A DNA stretch of 64,000 bases from Roseiarcus sp963824475 (GCA_963824475.1 CAWGPR010000007.1:62001-126000); one strand, 5' to 3'; positions 28,004 through 38,086 are shown, numbered from the stretch's first letter. Notes: generated by a model not told the origin, from the sequence alone. Made by a program: numbers and translations.

Positions 28004-28149
28004 AATCATCTGACGACGGACAATCCTGATGCGCTATGAGCCGGTGACGGGGGCAACCGGGCAATTCTTTCGAGACCGGCGAGACGTTCGAGGCGCTAGC
28101 GCTCCCACGGGGCGCTTGAACAGGCGCCAGTCTAGGATCCGAACCCAAT
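28004..28149. other. Unassigned DNA between IS3 and intron-related repeat
   Basis: About 150 bp with no convincing frame on either strand and no match to the other elements in the window that I can see. Confidence 0.4.
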
Positions 28150-28296
28150 CAGCTTGACTGGTTTCGGTAGAGTAGGAGTGTGGCGCGGTGGCGTTAGGTT
28201 GAGCAGATCGGTTTGCCGCCCCTTTCGTCTGGCGGTGCCTTAGTGGCTCAGCCGTGGCTCCGTTTCCACACCCCTCTCATCGGTAGGGTCGAGGAC
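28150..28296 (-). repeat. Tail repeat of an intron-B-like element
   Basis: Read on the minus strand, about 105 bp here (starting at CGATGAGAGGGGTGTGGAAA and going on through GAGCCACTAAGGCACCGCC and GACGAAAGGGGCGG) match 38013-38115 on the plus strand. There this sequence directly follows domain V of an ORF-less group II intron. So this is a second, shorter copy of that intron's 3' tail, lying just downstream of intron A. Confidence 0.65.
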
Positions 28297-28344
28297 TGAC
28301 GCGCCGGTTTAGGCCGAAGTTTGTATTCCCTGTTGGCTCGCTCT

Positions 28345-30215
28345 TTCGTCTGCGAGTGTCACACCATCTCGGCCGTGCCACGTTTCCAGCCCCCGCCTCG
28401 TCGAACGCAGCATGCGGATTTCCCGCACTGCGCTCTCCTGTTTGCTTCGCCTCAAGGATTATGGGGCCTATCCTGCCGGAGCGGCTTTCGGCGCTGGTCG
28501 AACCACTCGGTAGCCATCGAACAGCTTCAGAGTCTGATACAGCCATCCCCTACTCCACCGCGCCCAGCCGAAGCCCTGTCGGTTCCGGGCTCGCAGCATA
28601 TGGCGCCGGATCTTCTTCTCCACCCAGTCTTTCACGAAGCCGAAGCACTCGCTGGCGTGTCCCACCGCAAAGTAGTTCACCCAACCGCGCAGCACCGGGT
28701 TGATCAACTTCACGACCCGATCAACCGGTTGCGATTGGTGGCGGCGGAACACATCCTTGAGCTTGCGTAGCAGCGCCGTCCGCTTTTTGAGCTTGGGCGT
28801 GTAGTGGGCGCGCCATACGCCCCGCAGACTACGCACTCGGCGGAAGTCGAACCCCAGAAAGCCGAAGCTCTCGCCTCGGCGGAGGTCCACGATTCGACTC
28901 TTTTCTTCGTTGATTTCGACCTGCAGCTCGGCCAGTTCCTCGCGCAGCCGTTTCTCCACCGCCGCCATCAGCCAGTCATGTCGCTGGTGGGCGTCGATCA
29001 AGATCACCAGGTCGTCAGCGAATCTCGCGTATTCGACGGAGGTGTACTTGCCGTAGCGCGTGGCCTCCCTCGCCCGCTCCAGCATCCTGTCAACCTCGGT
29101 GAGGTAGATGTTGCTGAGCAGCGGCGAGATCACCCCACCCTGCGGAACGCCTTGTTTCCCGCTGGCTTTGAGCATGATCTTCAGCAGATGCATGACGTCG
29201 GCATCGTCCACGCGCTGGGCTACTTTCGCCAACAGCCGATCATGCCGGACATTGTCGAAATAGCTGCGCAAGTCGATATCGATGACGCGCGTCTTGTACT
29301 GAACGATCGCTCGCGCCACGCGGTCCACCGCTTCATGAGCTGTCCGTTGCGGTCGGTATCCGAACGACCCCGATTGGAAGTCCGCCTCGAAGATCGGTTC
29401 CAATATGAGCTTGAGCGCACCCTGCGCCACCCGGTCGCGGATCGCAGGAATCGAAAGGACGCGGACCTTGCCGCCATCCTTCGGGATTTCCTGCCTCCGG
29501 GCCGGCAACGGCGCATAGGAGCGCCCGACCAGTTCGTCCGCGATCTGCTCAAGGAAAGCCTCTACGCCCTGCGCTTCGATAGCCTCGAAGGTCACCCCGT
29601 CACTTCCCGGAGCCCCATCGTTCCTTTTGGCCAGCGCATACGCCTCGCGTAGCGTTTCCAGCTTGCAGACATGGACGTACAATCCCCAGAACTTCCAGGA
29701 CGTCTCAGCCTTCGCCTTGACGTATATTCTCCGCCTCAGGTCCTGCAAATCGATGGACGCCTTTGTCATCTCGTCCTTGCCTTCCTTGTGATCGGAGACT
29801 TTACAAACAGCAGGGCTCCTTCGCTCCACGGGCGTTACCCCGCCTCACCGCTACTGCGAACCCATCCGTCACCCTCTCGCCTTCGATCAACTTCCCGGTT
29901 GAGCCGGTTATACGATCAACCTTGCTCCGGCGATTTCGCGCCGGGACGAGGAGGGCTTCTCCAGTTGCTCGGCATGTCCTTGCCACCGTGCTGTCGCTTC
30001 CACCCCGCCGAAGTGAAGGAGCCGCATCGGTCAGATTTCGGCTCCCCCATGCAGCCTTCGCCCTCCGGTTGAGGACTCGGCCTTCAGGGCTACGCACTTT
30101 CGAGGCCACTTTTGCGTTCACTGTCGTTACGGCCCGGTAACTCGTCGTCTTCCCGAGGGAGACGTTGTCGATAGGCTTCAGAGTCTTGGTTTCCCGCCAC
30201 CCTGCTATCCAAACT
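28345..30215 (-). mobile_element. Group II intron A, full-length copy with maturase
   Basis: About 1.87 kb. Domain V is at 28402-28435 (GAGCGCAGTGCGG stem, GAAA loop), downstream of the maturase gene. The 3' boundary, near 28345-28350, is set by comparison with the truncated copy at 26235-26402. The 5' boundary is only approximate (30205-30216), just beside an IS21-type end. The 430 bp before the maturase (29770-30200) hold no gene and are expected to fold as ribozyme domains I-III. Intron RNA plus protein would splice and retrohome. Confidence 0.75.
28468..29769 (-). CDS. ltrA: Group II intron reverse transcriptase/maturase
   Basis: 433 residues from the ATG at 29769 (AAGGACGAG upstream). 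Reverse transcriptase blocks: KDGGKVRVLSIPAIRDRVAQ, FGYRPQRTAHEAV, the QGGVISPLLSNIYL block and the active-site YARFADDLVI (FADD variant of YxDD). The maturase X domain follows (VLRGWVNYFAVGHASECFGF). No C-terminal HNH endonuclease is present, so mobility would use nascent DNA ends. It looks intact. Confidence 0.93.
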   Translation of the reverse strand: MTKASIDLQDLRRRIYVKAKAETSWKFWGLYVHVCKLETLREAYALAKRNDGAPGSDGVTFEAIEAQGVEAFLEQIADELVGRSYAPLPARRQEIPKDGGKVRVLSIPAIRDRVAQGALKLILEPIFEADFQSGSFGYRPQRTAHEAVDRVARAIVQYKTRVIDIDLRSYFDNVRHDRLLAKVAQRVDDADVMHLLKIMLKASGKQGVPQGGVISPLLSNIYLTEVDRMLERAREATRYGKYTSVEYARFADDLVILIDAHQRHDWLMAAVEKRLREELAELQVEINEEKSRIVDLRRGESFGFLGFDFRRVRSLRGVWRAHYTPKLKKRTALLRKLKDVFRRHQSQPVDRVVKLINPVLRGWVNYFAVGHASECFGFVKDWVEKKIRRHMLRARNRQGFGWARWSRGWLYQTLKLFDGYRVVRPAPKAAPAG

Positions 30216-30221
30216 ACGGGG

Positions 30222-30264
30222 TGTCAATGATCACCGAAACGGGACCCCAGATTTGCGCGGAATA
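30222..30264 (+). repeat. Left end of an IS21-like element, truncated
   Basis: TGTCAATGATCACC followed by GAAACGGGACCCCAGATTT has the look of an IS21-family terminus with its repeated GGGACCCC-AGATTT transposase sites. The ISL3 element begins immediately after it, and no istA/istB genes are present on the far side. Treated as a remnant. Confidence 0.4.
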
Positions 30265-31914
30265 GGGGCTCTGACGCAATTTCGATGACGTGGCCGCTAT
30301 CCCAAGCCCATGATGCGGGCCTGGAGGAGGTCGAGGTTTCGGCGACCATACATCTGACGTTTGACGAGCTTCAGCTTGCAGATTTGGCCTTCGGTCTGCC
30401 CGTTGGACCACGGCAAGGCGATTGCCGCCTCGATCGCGGCTTTGTCTTTGGACACGCCGTTGGCGAATGCCGCGACGAGGCTGGCCTGGGCTCTGCTGAT
30501 CCAGGCGTCCAGGTCGGCAAGGGCCTTTCGTCGAATGATGCCCTGGAACTCCAGAATAATCTCTCGCGCCTCCACCAGAACGGTGACGCCGCTCTCGATG
30601 GCGGCGACTGTTATCGTCTCGGCCCTTGACAGCCGCTCTCGGCCGACCGTCAGGAGGCGCGCAACGGTGCGGGCGGATGGGGCGCGGGCCAACGCGGCTG
30701 GATCCGCCTTCTCAGCCTTTTTGCGCCGCGCGCTCCATTCGCTTACGACGCGAAGGCAGCCTCGGAATCCGCGCAGCCTGAGCTCCCGCCATAGGGCCGA
30801 TCCATTTCGGCAGCCGGCGTCCCATTGCTCGTCGAGCCAGGGAAGATAGGACTCGAGGGAGCCTTGTCGGACACGGAAGACGTCCGAGCGCTGTCCGCGA
30901 AGAATCTTTCGGATCAGTCCGCGGCTGTACCCTGTGCGGCGCACGATCTCCTTGATCCCAATCCCTTGCTGGGACAACGAGAGGATGGCGGCGTTTGTCT
31001 CCTCGCGGCGTACGTACCCCTCGTACTGCAGTTTCTCGGCAAAGGTTAGAAGCGACGGATCAACCATCGCGGTTCCCATGGCTGCCCTGATCTGGCGCAT
31101 AGACTTCCGAACAGCATCGAGAAAGGCGCCGCTCGCGTTCTCCATCAAATGCCAGCGGTCGGCGACCTGGATCGCGTGCGGAAGCGCCCGCTGCGCGGCG
31201 GCCCCGTAGCCGCCTCCACGATCCCTGGCGACGACACAGATCTGCGATTGCTGCGCCAACCAAGCTTCAGCGGTGGCTGGCTCTCGATCGGGCAAGAGAG
31301 CGATCGTCGCATGTCGTTCAAGGTCGCAGACCAGCGTGCCGTAGCGATGATTGCGCCGCCAGGCCCAGTCATCGATGCCGACAATCGTGGGCGGAGGAAA
31401 GCTTCGTGACCCACGCCGGCGCACCATGCGCAACAGCGTGTCGTTGCTCACCTCGACGTTGAGCCGGCGCGAAAGAGAGGCAGCTGGTCTCCCTCCGAGC
31501 GCAATGGCCAGACAGTGGACCACATCGTCGAGGCGGCTCGTACGTCTGGCTCTTGGCTCGGCCGTCTCGAACCGTTCGGCAAAGATCCGCCGTTCGCAAG
31601 CCGCGATGTCGCAGAAGAAGCGGCGGGTCCGCAAAATCAGCGCTATTCGCACGCCTGCGGCCGGAAGATCAGCCAATCGCCTTCGATATTGGCTGTGCAC
31701 GCGGCTACAAACGCTTCCGCACATCGGACATCGGCAAACGCTCGCCGAGACCCTTATCCCGATTACGAAGCCACCATCGTCTCTGGTCGCGCTCTCTACG
31801 ACAAATCCGCGCGGAACAAGTTCCGCAACGTCAAACCCCTGCATAGCTCTGATCCCCAGCCCGAATCAGAGCCAAACCGGCGCCTCGACTTCATCAAAAG
31901 TGAGTCAGCCCCCC
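30265..31914 (-). mobile_element. ISL3-family insertion sequence, 1650 bp
   Basis: The two ends, read inward, begin GGGGCTCTGACGCAATTT and GGGGGGCTGACTCACTTT and match at 19 of 24 positions. One transposase gene fills the element. No 8-bp target duplication can be seen. It sits against an IS21-like end on the left. Confidence 0.75.
30297..31844 (-). CDS. ISL3-family transposase
   Basis: 515 residues. N-terminal zinc-binding region with CRCPMCGSVCSRVHSQY and FFCDIAACERRIF, then the catalytic core (IVGIDDWAWRRNHRYGTLV; ADRWHLMENA), a central HTH (GIKEIVRRTGYSRGLIRKIL) and the C-terminal SNGQTEGQICKLKLVKRQMY block typical of ISL3. Appears complete. Confidence 0.92.
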   Translation of the reverse strand: MQGFDVAELVPRGFVVESATRDDGGFVIGIRVSASVCRCPMCGSVCSRVHSQYRRRLADLPAAGVRIALILRTRRFFCDIAACERRIFAERFETAEPRARRTSRLDDVVHCLAIALGGRPAASLSRRLNVEVSNDTLLRMVRRRGSRSFPPPTIVGIDDWAWRRNHRYGTLVCDLERHATIALLPDREPATAEAWLAQQSQICVVARDRGGGYGAAAQRALPHAIQVADRWHLMENASGAFLDAVRKSMRQIRAAMGTAMVDPSLLTFAEKLQYEGYVRREETNAAILSLSQQGIGIKEIVRRTGYSRGLIRKILRGQRSDVFRVRQGSLESYLPWLDEQWDAGCRNGSALWRELRLRGFRGCLRVVSEWSARRKKAEKADPAALARAPSARTVARLLTVGRERLSRAETITVAAIESGVTVLVEAREIILEFQGIIRRKALADLDAWISRAQASLVAAFANGVSKDKAAIEAAIALPWSNGQTEGQICKLKLVKRQMYGRRNLDLLQARIMGLG

Positions 31915-32223
31915 GATTGGATGCAAATCAGCCCCGCAACGGGGTCCCTATTCCATGAAAAACGACAGTGAACCGGACATGGCAGATCGCGGCCGTGGAG
32001 ATCGCGGTGGCAGCAAATGGCGGCGCTCCGTTGCCGGGACACAGTCCTCTTTTATAGTGTTCGTGGGAGCTGCCATCATGATGTCAGAATTGGCGTCCCA
32101 GTCTCACGTTGAGGACTAGCCGCTCCGTCTCGGCAGGCTCAAAGTTCGGACCGGATGGCGGGCGGATCATCCTTATTGTTTGAGCGCAACCGCGCGGTTT
32201 GCAAAGATGAGGGGGAGGATAGG
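31915..32223. other. Gene-free stretch between ISL3 and the sulfatase gene
   Basis: No convincing frame. It opens with a GC palindrome (GCCCCGCAACGGGGTCCC) that may be IS21-related, and ends with the AT-poor leader of the sulfatase, including the GGGGGAGGATAGG ribosome site. The sulfatase promoter must lie here, but I cannot place it. Confidence 0.4.
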
Positions 32224-34561
32224 ATGGCTGAGCCAAAGGACAAACCCAACAGGCAAGAGTCCCTTCCATTCCCGCCGACGCCCTCGGCCAGCATTGCCGG
32301 GCGAACGATGCAGGAGTCGGTCTATAAGCAGCGGGTGACGCCGCGCCGGCTTCCGGCCGATGCGCCGAACATTCTGATCGTGCTCATCGACGACGCCGGC
32401 CCAGGGCTTCCGGCGACGTTCGGCGGCGAAGTGCAAACGCCGACAATGGACCGCATCGTCAACGCAGGGATTGCGTACAACAGGTTCCATACAACCGCGA
32501 TGTGCTCTCCGACCCGGGCTTCGCTGTTGACCGGCCGCAATCATCACCGTGTCGGAAACGGGCAGATCGCGGAGCTGGCGAACGATTGGGACGGCTATTC
32601 CGGAATGATCCCAAGGAGCAGCGCCTTGGTGGCCGAAGTTCTCAAGGACTACGGTTACGCGACAGCGGCCTGGGGCAAGTGGCACAACACGCCAGCCGAC
32701 GAAACCACTCCGGCCGGCCCGTTCGATAACTGGCCCACGAGCCTTGGATTCGAATATTTCTATGGCTTCCTGGCCGGCGAGGCGTCGCAATACGAGCCGA
32801 ATCTTACGCGCAACACCACCTACGTCCGGCCGACCAAGACGGCGGAGGAGGGCTACCACCTCAGCGAAGACCTGGCGGAAGACGCGATCGGATGGCTGCA
32901 CAAGCACAAGGCCTTCCAGCCGGATAAGCCGTTCTTCATGTATTGGGCGAGCGGCGCGATCCACGGTCCCCATCACGTCGCAAAGGAGTGGGCGGACAAA
33001 TACAAGGGCAAGTTTGACGACGGCTGGGACGCCTACCGCGAGCGCGTTTTCGAGCGCGCCAAGGGGAACGGCTGGATTCCCGCCGACGCCGAGCTCACCC
33101 CGCGGCACGAGACGATGCCGTCCTGGGAAAGCATCCCCGAGCATGAGAGGCCCTTCCAGCGTCGCTTGATGGAAGTGGCGGCGGGCTTCGCCGAACACGT
33201 CGATGTCCAGGTCGGCCGGGTCGTCGACGAGATCGACAGGCTAGGTTACGGCGACAACACGCTGGTCCTCTACATCTGGGGCGACAACGGTTCGTCTGCG
33301 GAGGGCCAGGACGGCACGATCAGTGAATTGCTGGCGCAAAACGGCATTCCCAGCACCATCGGTCAGCATATGGCGGCGCTTGAGCAGCTCGGCGGGCTCG
33401 ACATGCTCGGCTCGCCCAAGACCGACCCCATGTACCATGCGGGATGGGCCTGGGCCGGCAGCACGCCCTACAAGGGCACGAAGCTCCTGGCCTCGCATTT
33501 CGGCGGCACGCGCAATCCTATGGCCATCCGCTGGCCCGCGAAGATCAAACCCGATGCGGCCCCGCGGCCGCAGTTTCACCACGTCAACGACGTCGTCCCA
33601 ACGATTTATGAGATCATCGGCGTCACGCCGCCGCGCACGGTGAACGGCGTCGAGCAGGACCCGATCGACGGCGTCAGTTTCGCGTATTCATTCGGCGATC
33701 CGGCGGCGAAGGGCCAACTGCTGACCCAATATTTCGAAATCATGGGCAGCCGCGCCATTTATCACGACGGTTGGATGGCCTGCGCCTTGGGCCCGCGGCT
33801 TCCCTGGCTTCCGGGGCTGCCGCCCGGCATTCGCGAATGGACGCCGGACAAGGACGTCTGGGAGCTGTACAACCTCGACAAGGATTGGAGCCAAGCCGAC
33901 GACCTTGCCGCCAAGATGCCGGAGAAACTGGCGCAGATGAAGGACATCTTCCTGATCGAAGCCGCGAAGAACAAGGCGCTGCCGATCGGCGGCGGCCTCT
34001 GGATCCCTGTGCTCCATCCGGAGTTGCGCGTTGCCCCGCCTTACACTCAGTGGACCTTCGCCAGCGATATGGTCCGGATGCCGGAATTTTGCGCTCCCGC
34101 GCTCGGCAACAAGCCGAACGTCGTCACCATCAACGCTGTCATTCCCGACAACGCCAACGGGGTCTTGTACAAATTGGGCGCGAATTCAGGCGGGCTGACC
34201 TGCTTCGTCGAGGACGGCGTGCTCGCTTACGAATACAACCTCTTCATCATTCAGCGCACCAAGATCCGCGCCGTAGAAAAGCTGCCGACCGGCAAGATCA
34301 AGATCAAGATCGAGATCGAGAACTCGCTATGTCGCGCCTCGGCCCGGCGGTCCGCTGAAAATCACGATGAAGGCGGCCGGCAAGGTCGTCGCCGAGGGCG
34401 AAGTCCCGATCAGCGCCCCGCTTCTGTTCACCGCCAATGACTGCCTCGACATCGGCATGGCGCTCGGATCGCCGGTGTCGCTCGACTATTACGACAAGGC
34501 GCCGTTCAAGTTCAACGGCAAGATCGAGCAGGTTCACGTGAAGTATTTGACGGCGACATAG
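32224..34561 (+). CDS. Arylsulfatase (formylglycine-type), apparent frameshift near the 3' end
   Basis: ATG at 32224 with GGGGGAGGATAGG upstream; an in-frame ATG at 32155 is less likely. Metal-binding ILIVLIDDAG around residues 50-59 and the formylglycine motif CSPTRASLLTGR from Cys94 identify a type I sulfatase hydrolysing sulfate esters. No signal peptide is visible. The frame breaks at 34320-34325 (GAACTC). Removing one A gives ETRYVAPRPGGPLKITMKAA, as in relatives, and a stop at 34561, 778 residues in all. The repaired site is GANTC. HlyD and membrane-protein genes follow, probably as one operon. Confidence 0.85.
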
Positions 34562-34651
34562 GAAATTGCGCTCGGACCCCTCGCTGAGCCACTCTCAGTT
34601 CGCTCGGACGGCGGTGGCGCTTAGAGCAGGCCGGCCGCGCAAGGGGATCGC

Positions 34652-35575
34652 ATGAAAGATCTCGCCATCGTCCGCTATCCCCACAGAGGGAGCGCCAAGG
34701 CCGTCAAAAGCGCGCTCAACCTCTACTTTCACAGCCGAGCGAGAGCCGCTTGCGTCTTTGCACTGTTGATCGTCATTTGGTTGATCCCGCCTGTCGGGAG
34801 CGCTTCAGAGGCCCTCGAACAAAAGTTCGACGGTGTCGTCGTGCCACGCCAATGGGTCCAGGTCGTGCCCCAGGTAAACGGCGTCATAAGTCGGATCTTG
34901 TTTGTGCCTGGGCAACGCGTTTCGAAAGGGGACGTCCTATTCGAGATGGACGCCGATGACTTCGCGATCGATGTGCGCATAGCGCAATCGGAACTCGACG
35001 AGGCGCGCGCTCGTCTGAGTTTGGCTGAGGATGCAGCCGCACGCCAGGCGCAATTGTTAAGGCAAAATGCGACCGCCCAACAGCTTGCGCGACAGACCGA
35101 AATCGAGGTCGAAATCGCGCGCGCTAATGTGGCCCACAAGGAAGGCACGCTTGCCAAAGCCCAGTTAGCCCTGTCGCGAACACGCGTCGTCGCCCCCCTC
35201 TCGGGAACCATCGGGCGGCCGCATGTAGCTCCCGGCGCTTTGGTCGAGACCATAAAAGGCATGGTCCTGGCGGAAATCGCTCAGCTCGATCCAATGGAGG
35301 TCTATTTCCGTGTGCCTTATGTTGAGCGGCAGCGGGCTCTCGACAAGGCGGGGACGTCTGACGCGGACGACGTATTCGATAACTCCACGCTCTCGTTAGA
35401 GTTGCCGTCTGAGCGCATGTACGAACTTTCTGGCAAACCAGAGCCTCATGGCGAGCAAATCGATCAGTCAACCGATGTGATGACGGTATGGGCCGTGTTC
35501 CCCAATCCACACAACGTCCTCGTCCCGGGTCTCAAGGTTCACGTTAGATCTCACCTCGCGGACCAGACACGTTAG
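34652..35575 (+). CDS. HlyD-family periplasmic adaptor (membrane fusion protein)
   Basis: 307 residues. One N-terminal membrane anchor (ACVFALLIVIWLIPPVG), then a biotinyl-lipoyl half (PQVNGVISRILFVPGQRVSK), a coiled-coil hairpin (about residues 105-170, e.g. EDAAARQAQLLRQ), the second lipoyl half and a beta-barrel domain (GTIGRPHVAPGALV). Adaptors link an inner-membrane pump to an outer channel, but no pump gene is present. A small membrane-protein gene begins 13 bp downstream and is split by an IS. Confidence 0.85.
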   Translation: MKDLAIVRYPHRGSAKAVKSALNLYFHSRARAACVFALLIVIWLIPPVGSASEALEQKFDGVVVPRQWVQVVPQVNGVISRILFVPGQRVSKGDVLFEMDADDFAIDVRIAQSELDEARARLSLAEDAAARQAQLLRQNATAQQLARQTEIEVEIARANVAHKEGTLAKAQLALSRTRVVAPLSGTIGRPHVAPGALVETIKGMVLAEIAQLDPMEVYFRVPYVERQRALDKAGTSDADDVFDNSTLSLELPSERMYELSGKPEPHGEQIDQSTDVMTVWAVFPNPHNVLVPGLKVHVRSHLADQTR

Positions 35576-35588
35576 ATTCGCCTGTGCG

Positions 35589-37590
35589 ATGAGGTGGTCG
35601 TCGAACATTCGCTCGTCGAGCGGCATAGTCAGTCGCCGTGAAGATTGCCGCGTCACCTTGATTTCCGGGCGTCAGCGGCGGATCGGAAGTGTTCGCGTTT
35701 GCCGGAATTGGCGGTTCGGAGGGCGGTTATCTTGCGAATTGCGCGATGCGTTTGGTCGTGATTCCCTCGCTTTCGTCGTGGGCGAGGAGGCGATTCGATG
35801 CGGCCGAAGGAGCGGCGGGAGAGCGGGCAGAACGATCTGTTCCGGGCCCGGCTCGACCAGATCGTCGACATGGGCCACCCGCTGGCGAAGCTGGCCCGCG
35901 CGGTCGACTGGCGCTTCCTCGAGGATCAGTTCGGGGCGATGTATTCTGACAAGGCCGGCCATCCGCCGCTGGCGACCCGGCTGATGGCGGGGTTGGCGAT
36001 CCTCAAGTCGATGCACGATCTGTCGGATGAGGATCTCTGCGCCCGCTGGGTCGAGAACCCCTACTTCCAGCTATTCTGCGGCGAGGAATTCTTCCGGCAC
36101 AAGACGCCGTTCGACCGCTCGTCCCTGACGCGCTGGCGCCAGCGGATGGGCGAGGAGAAACTCGTGGCGCTGATCCAGGAGAGTCTCGCGACCGCGACCC
36201 GCACTGGCGCGGCAAAACTCTCGGACTTTTCCCGCATCGTCGTCGACACGACCGTGCAGCCGAAGGCGGTGGCGTTTCCGACCGACGCAAAACTCATGCA
36301 CCGGGCGCGCGAGCGGCTGGTCAGGCTGGCCCGGAAGACTGGCGTGTCGCTGCGCCAGTCCTATGAGCGGGTGGGAAAGCACGCGCTGATCGCCCATCAA
36401 CGCTACGCGCACGCCAAGCAGTTCAGGCGCGCCAACCGGGCGCTGAGATCAATCCGGACCTATCTTGGCCGGGTCTGCCGCGATCTCGTCCGCAAGACCG
36501 GCGACGACGCTAAACTGCGGGCGATCTTCGCCCAACCGCTGTCGCTGGCCTTCGCCGTGCGCGATCAGCGCCAGCACCAGCGCGGGAGGAAGATCTATTC
36601 CCTGCACGCGCCCGAGGTCGAATGCATCGGCAAGGGCAAGTCGCACCGGCCCTACGAATTTGGCGTCAAGGTCTCGCTCGCCACGACCCTGCATCGCTCA
36701 AAGGGCGGCCAGTTCATCGCCCATGTGAAGGCGATGCCGGGCAATCCATACGACGGCCATACGCTCAAGACCGTCCTGCCCGAGATCGAAGCGCAGATCG
36801 GCGCGCCCCTGACCCGCGTCGTCGCCGACCGCGGTTATCGCGGCCATAACGCCCCGCCCGACATGCGGTTCAAGGTCTATATCTCTGGCCAGAGGCGCGG
36901 CGTCACCGACGCCATCAGGCGCGAACTCCGCCGGCGCTCGGCCGTCGAGCCCGTCATCGGCCACGCCAAGGCCGAACACCGCATGGCCCGAAACTTTCTC
37001 AAAGGCGCCCACGGCGACGCCGCCAACGCGGTCCTCGCCGCCGCCGGATACAACTTCCGAAGGCTCATCGCCTGGCTCGCCGCCATTTGGCGCGTCTTCA
37101 TTGCCGCAATCCTCGCGGCCGCCGAGCCCCTAACCATCGCCCAGCCTGCCTGCCCCAGCGCCCAGCCCAAAACATCAAACCGCGTTCTTCACGGTCGACT
37201 AGTCAGTCCTCCGGCGCCGGCGCAAAGCGCCCGCGGCCGGTGGAGCTATTTCGCGCTGTTCGGCATGCAAACGATCGCCGCCATTGTTCTGTTCTGGACC
37301 GGCCTCCTTCTTTACCGACAGGTTCTGGCAGACCCGTCGCACGAGCCTGAAGCTTGGCCGATGGTCGGGTCTCTGTCGTCAATCGCCTTGATGCAGATCG
37401 CCTATTGGGTCTCTTATCGCGTTCGTCCGCCGCTGCCGCAGTTCCAAAACGCTTTGCTCGGTCACGCCATTTTGTTTCTGGCGCGCATGGTCTACGTGCT
37501 TCCAACTGCTATTTTCGGCTTTGTGTTTGTCGCGCAGAGGCCTGAAGGCCCCGTCGCGATTTTTGTTGGAATTGACTGGCGCGTCTTCGG
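35589..37590 (+). pseudogene. Membrane protein gene split by an IS5-family insertion
   Basis: Joining 35589-35634 to 37209 onward, after removing the IS and one copy of the 9-bp repeat TAGTCAGTC, gives a continuous frame. It starts MRWSSNIRSSSGIVSPPAPA and continues with GRWSYFALFGMQTIAAIVLF and three further hydrophobic segments. The family resembles small inner-membrane proteins found beside HlyD adaptors. The 3' end is also lost, running into IS256-derived DNA at about 37580. Function unknown; the disrupted gene is probably the partner of the HlyD protein. Confidence 0.7.
35635..37199 (+). mobile_element. IS5-superfamily insertion sequence with target duplication, 1565 bp
   Basis: Flanked by TAGTCAGTC on both sides (35626-35634 and 37200-37208). 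The ends share CCGTGAAGA in inverted orientation (gccgtgaagattgccgcg on the left; gtcgaccgtgaagaacgcgg read inward from the right), with small offsets, so a 6-bp duplication TAGTCA with ends starting GTCG is also possible. The surviving duplication indicates a recent insertion. Confidence 0.8.
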
Positions 37591-37696
37591 GCGACATGAG
37601 GCTATCCGATCATGCGGCGAGGTCAATGATCTGATCGTCTGGTTTCTCGGCGAGGGTCTGCCATCCGTCGACCTTGCGCATGGTGATCTGTCCTGA
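35798..37696 (+). CDS. IS5-family transposase reading through into host gene
   Basis: The first ~465 residues are a complete transposase with DDE residues in IVVDTTVQPKA, VVADRGYRGHNAP and RSAVEPVIGHAKAEHRM. There is no stop codon inside the element. The frame passes the right end and continues in the frame of the interrupted membrane protein, making a 632-residue hybrid with four hydrophobic segments. Whether the hybrid is made or works is unknown. Confidence 0.85.
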   Translation: MRPKERRESGQNDLFRARLDQIVDMGHPLAKLARAVDWRFLEDQFGAMYSDKAGHPPLATRLMAGLAILKSMHDLSDEDLCARWVENPYFQLFCGEEFFRHKTPFDRSSLTRWRQRMGEEKLVALIQESLATATRTGAAKLSDFSRIVVDTTVQPKAVAFPTDAKLMHRARERLVRLARKTGVSLRQSYERVGKHALIAHQRYAHAKQFRRANRALRSIRTYLGRVCRDLVRKTGDDAKLRAIFAQPLSLAFAVRDQRQHQRGRKIYSLHAPEVECIGKGKSHRPYEFGVKVSLATTLHRSKGGQFIAHVKAMPGNPYDGHTLKTVLPEIEAQIGAPLTRVVADRGYRGHNAPPDMRFKVYISGQRRGVTDAIRRELRRRSAVEPVIGHAKAEHRMARNFLKGAHGDAANAVLAAAGYNFRRLIAWLAAIWRVFIAAILAAAEPLTIAQPACPSAQPKTSNRVLHGRLVSPPAPAQSARGRWSYFALFGMQTIAAIVLFWTGLLLYRQVLADPSHEPEAWPMVGSLSSIALMQIAYWVSYRVRPPLPQFQNALLGHAILFLARMVYVLPTAIFGFVFVAQRPEGPVAIFVGIDWRVFGRHEAIRSCGEVNDLIVWFLGEGLPSVDLAHGDLS

Positions 37697-37793
37697 GGCA
37701 AGCAGCGCCCAGAACAGCATGGCGGCGGTTTCGGCGCAGGGCAGCACGGTCTGAGTCTTGATCCGGCGCTTGAACTCCTCGTGCGGGCGCTCT
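37611..37793 (-). pseudogene. C-terminal fragment of an IS256-family transposase
   Basis: Minus-strand translation gives ERPHEEFKRRIKTQTVLPCA and AETAAMLFWALLASGQITMR, ending WQTLAEKPDDQIIDLAA and a stop at 37611. This is the typical tail of IS256-type transposases. The rest is missing: group II intron sequence begins at about 37794. Confidence 0.8.
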
Positions 37794-38060
<267 letters not shown>

Positions 38061-38086
38061 GCCAGACGAAAGGGGCGGAAACAGAC

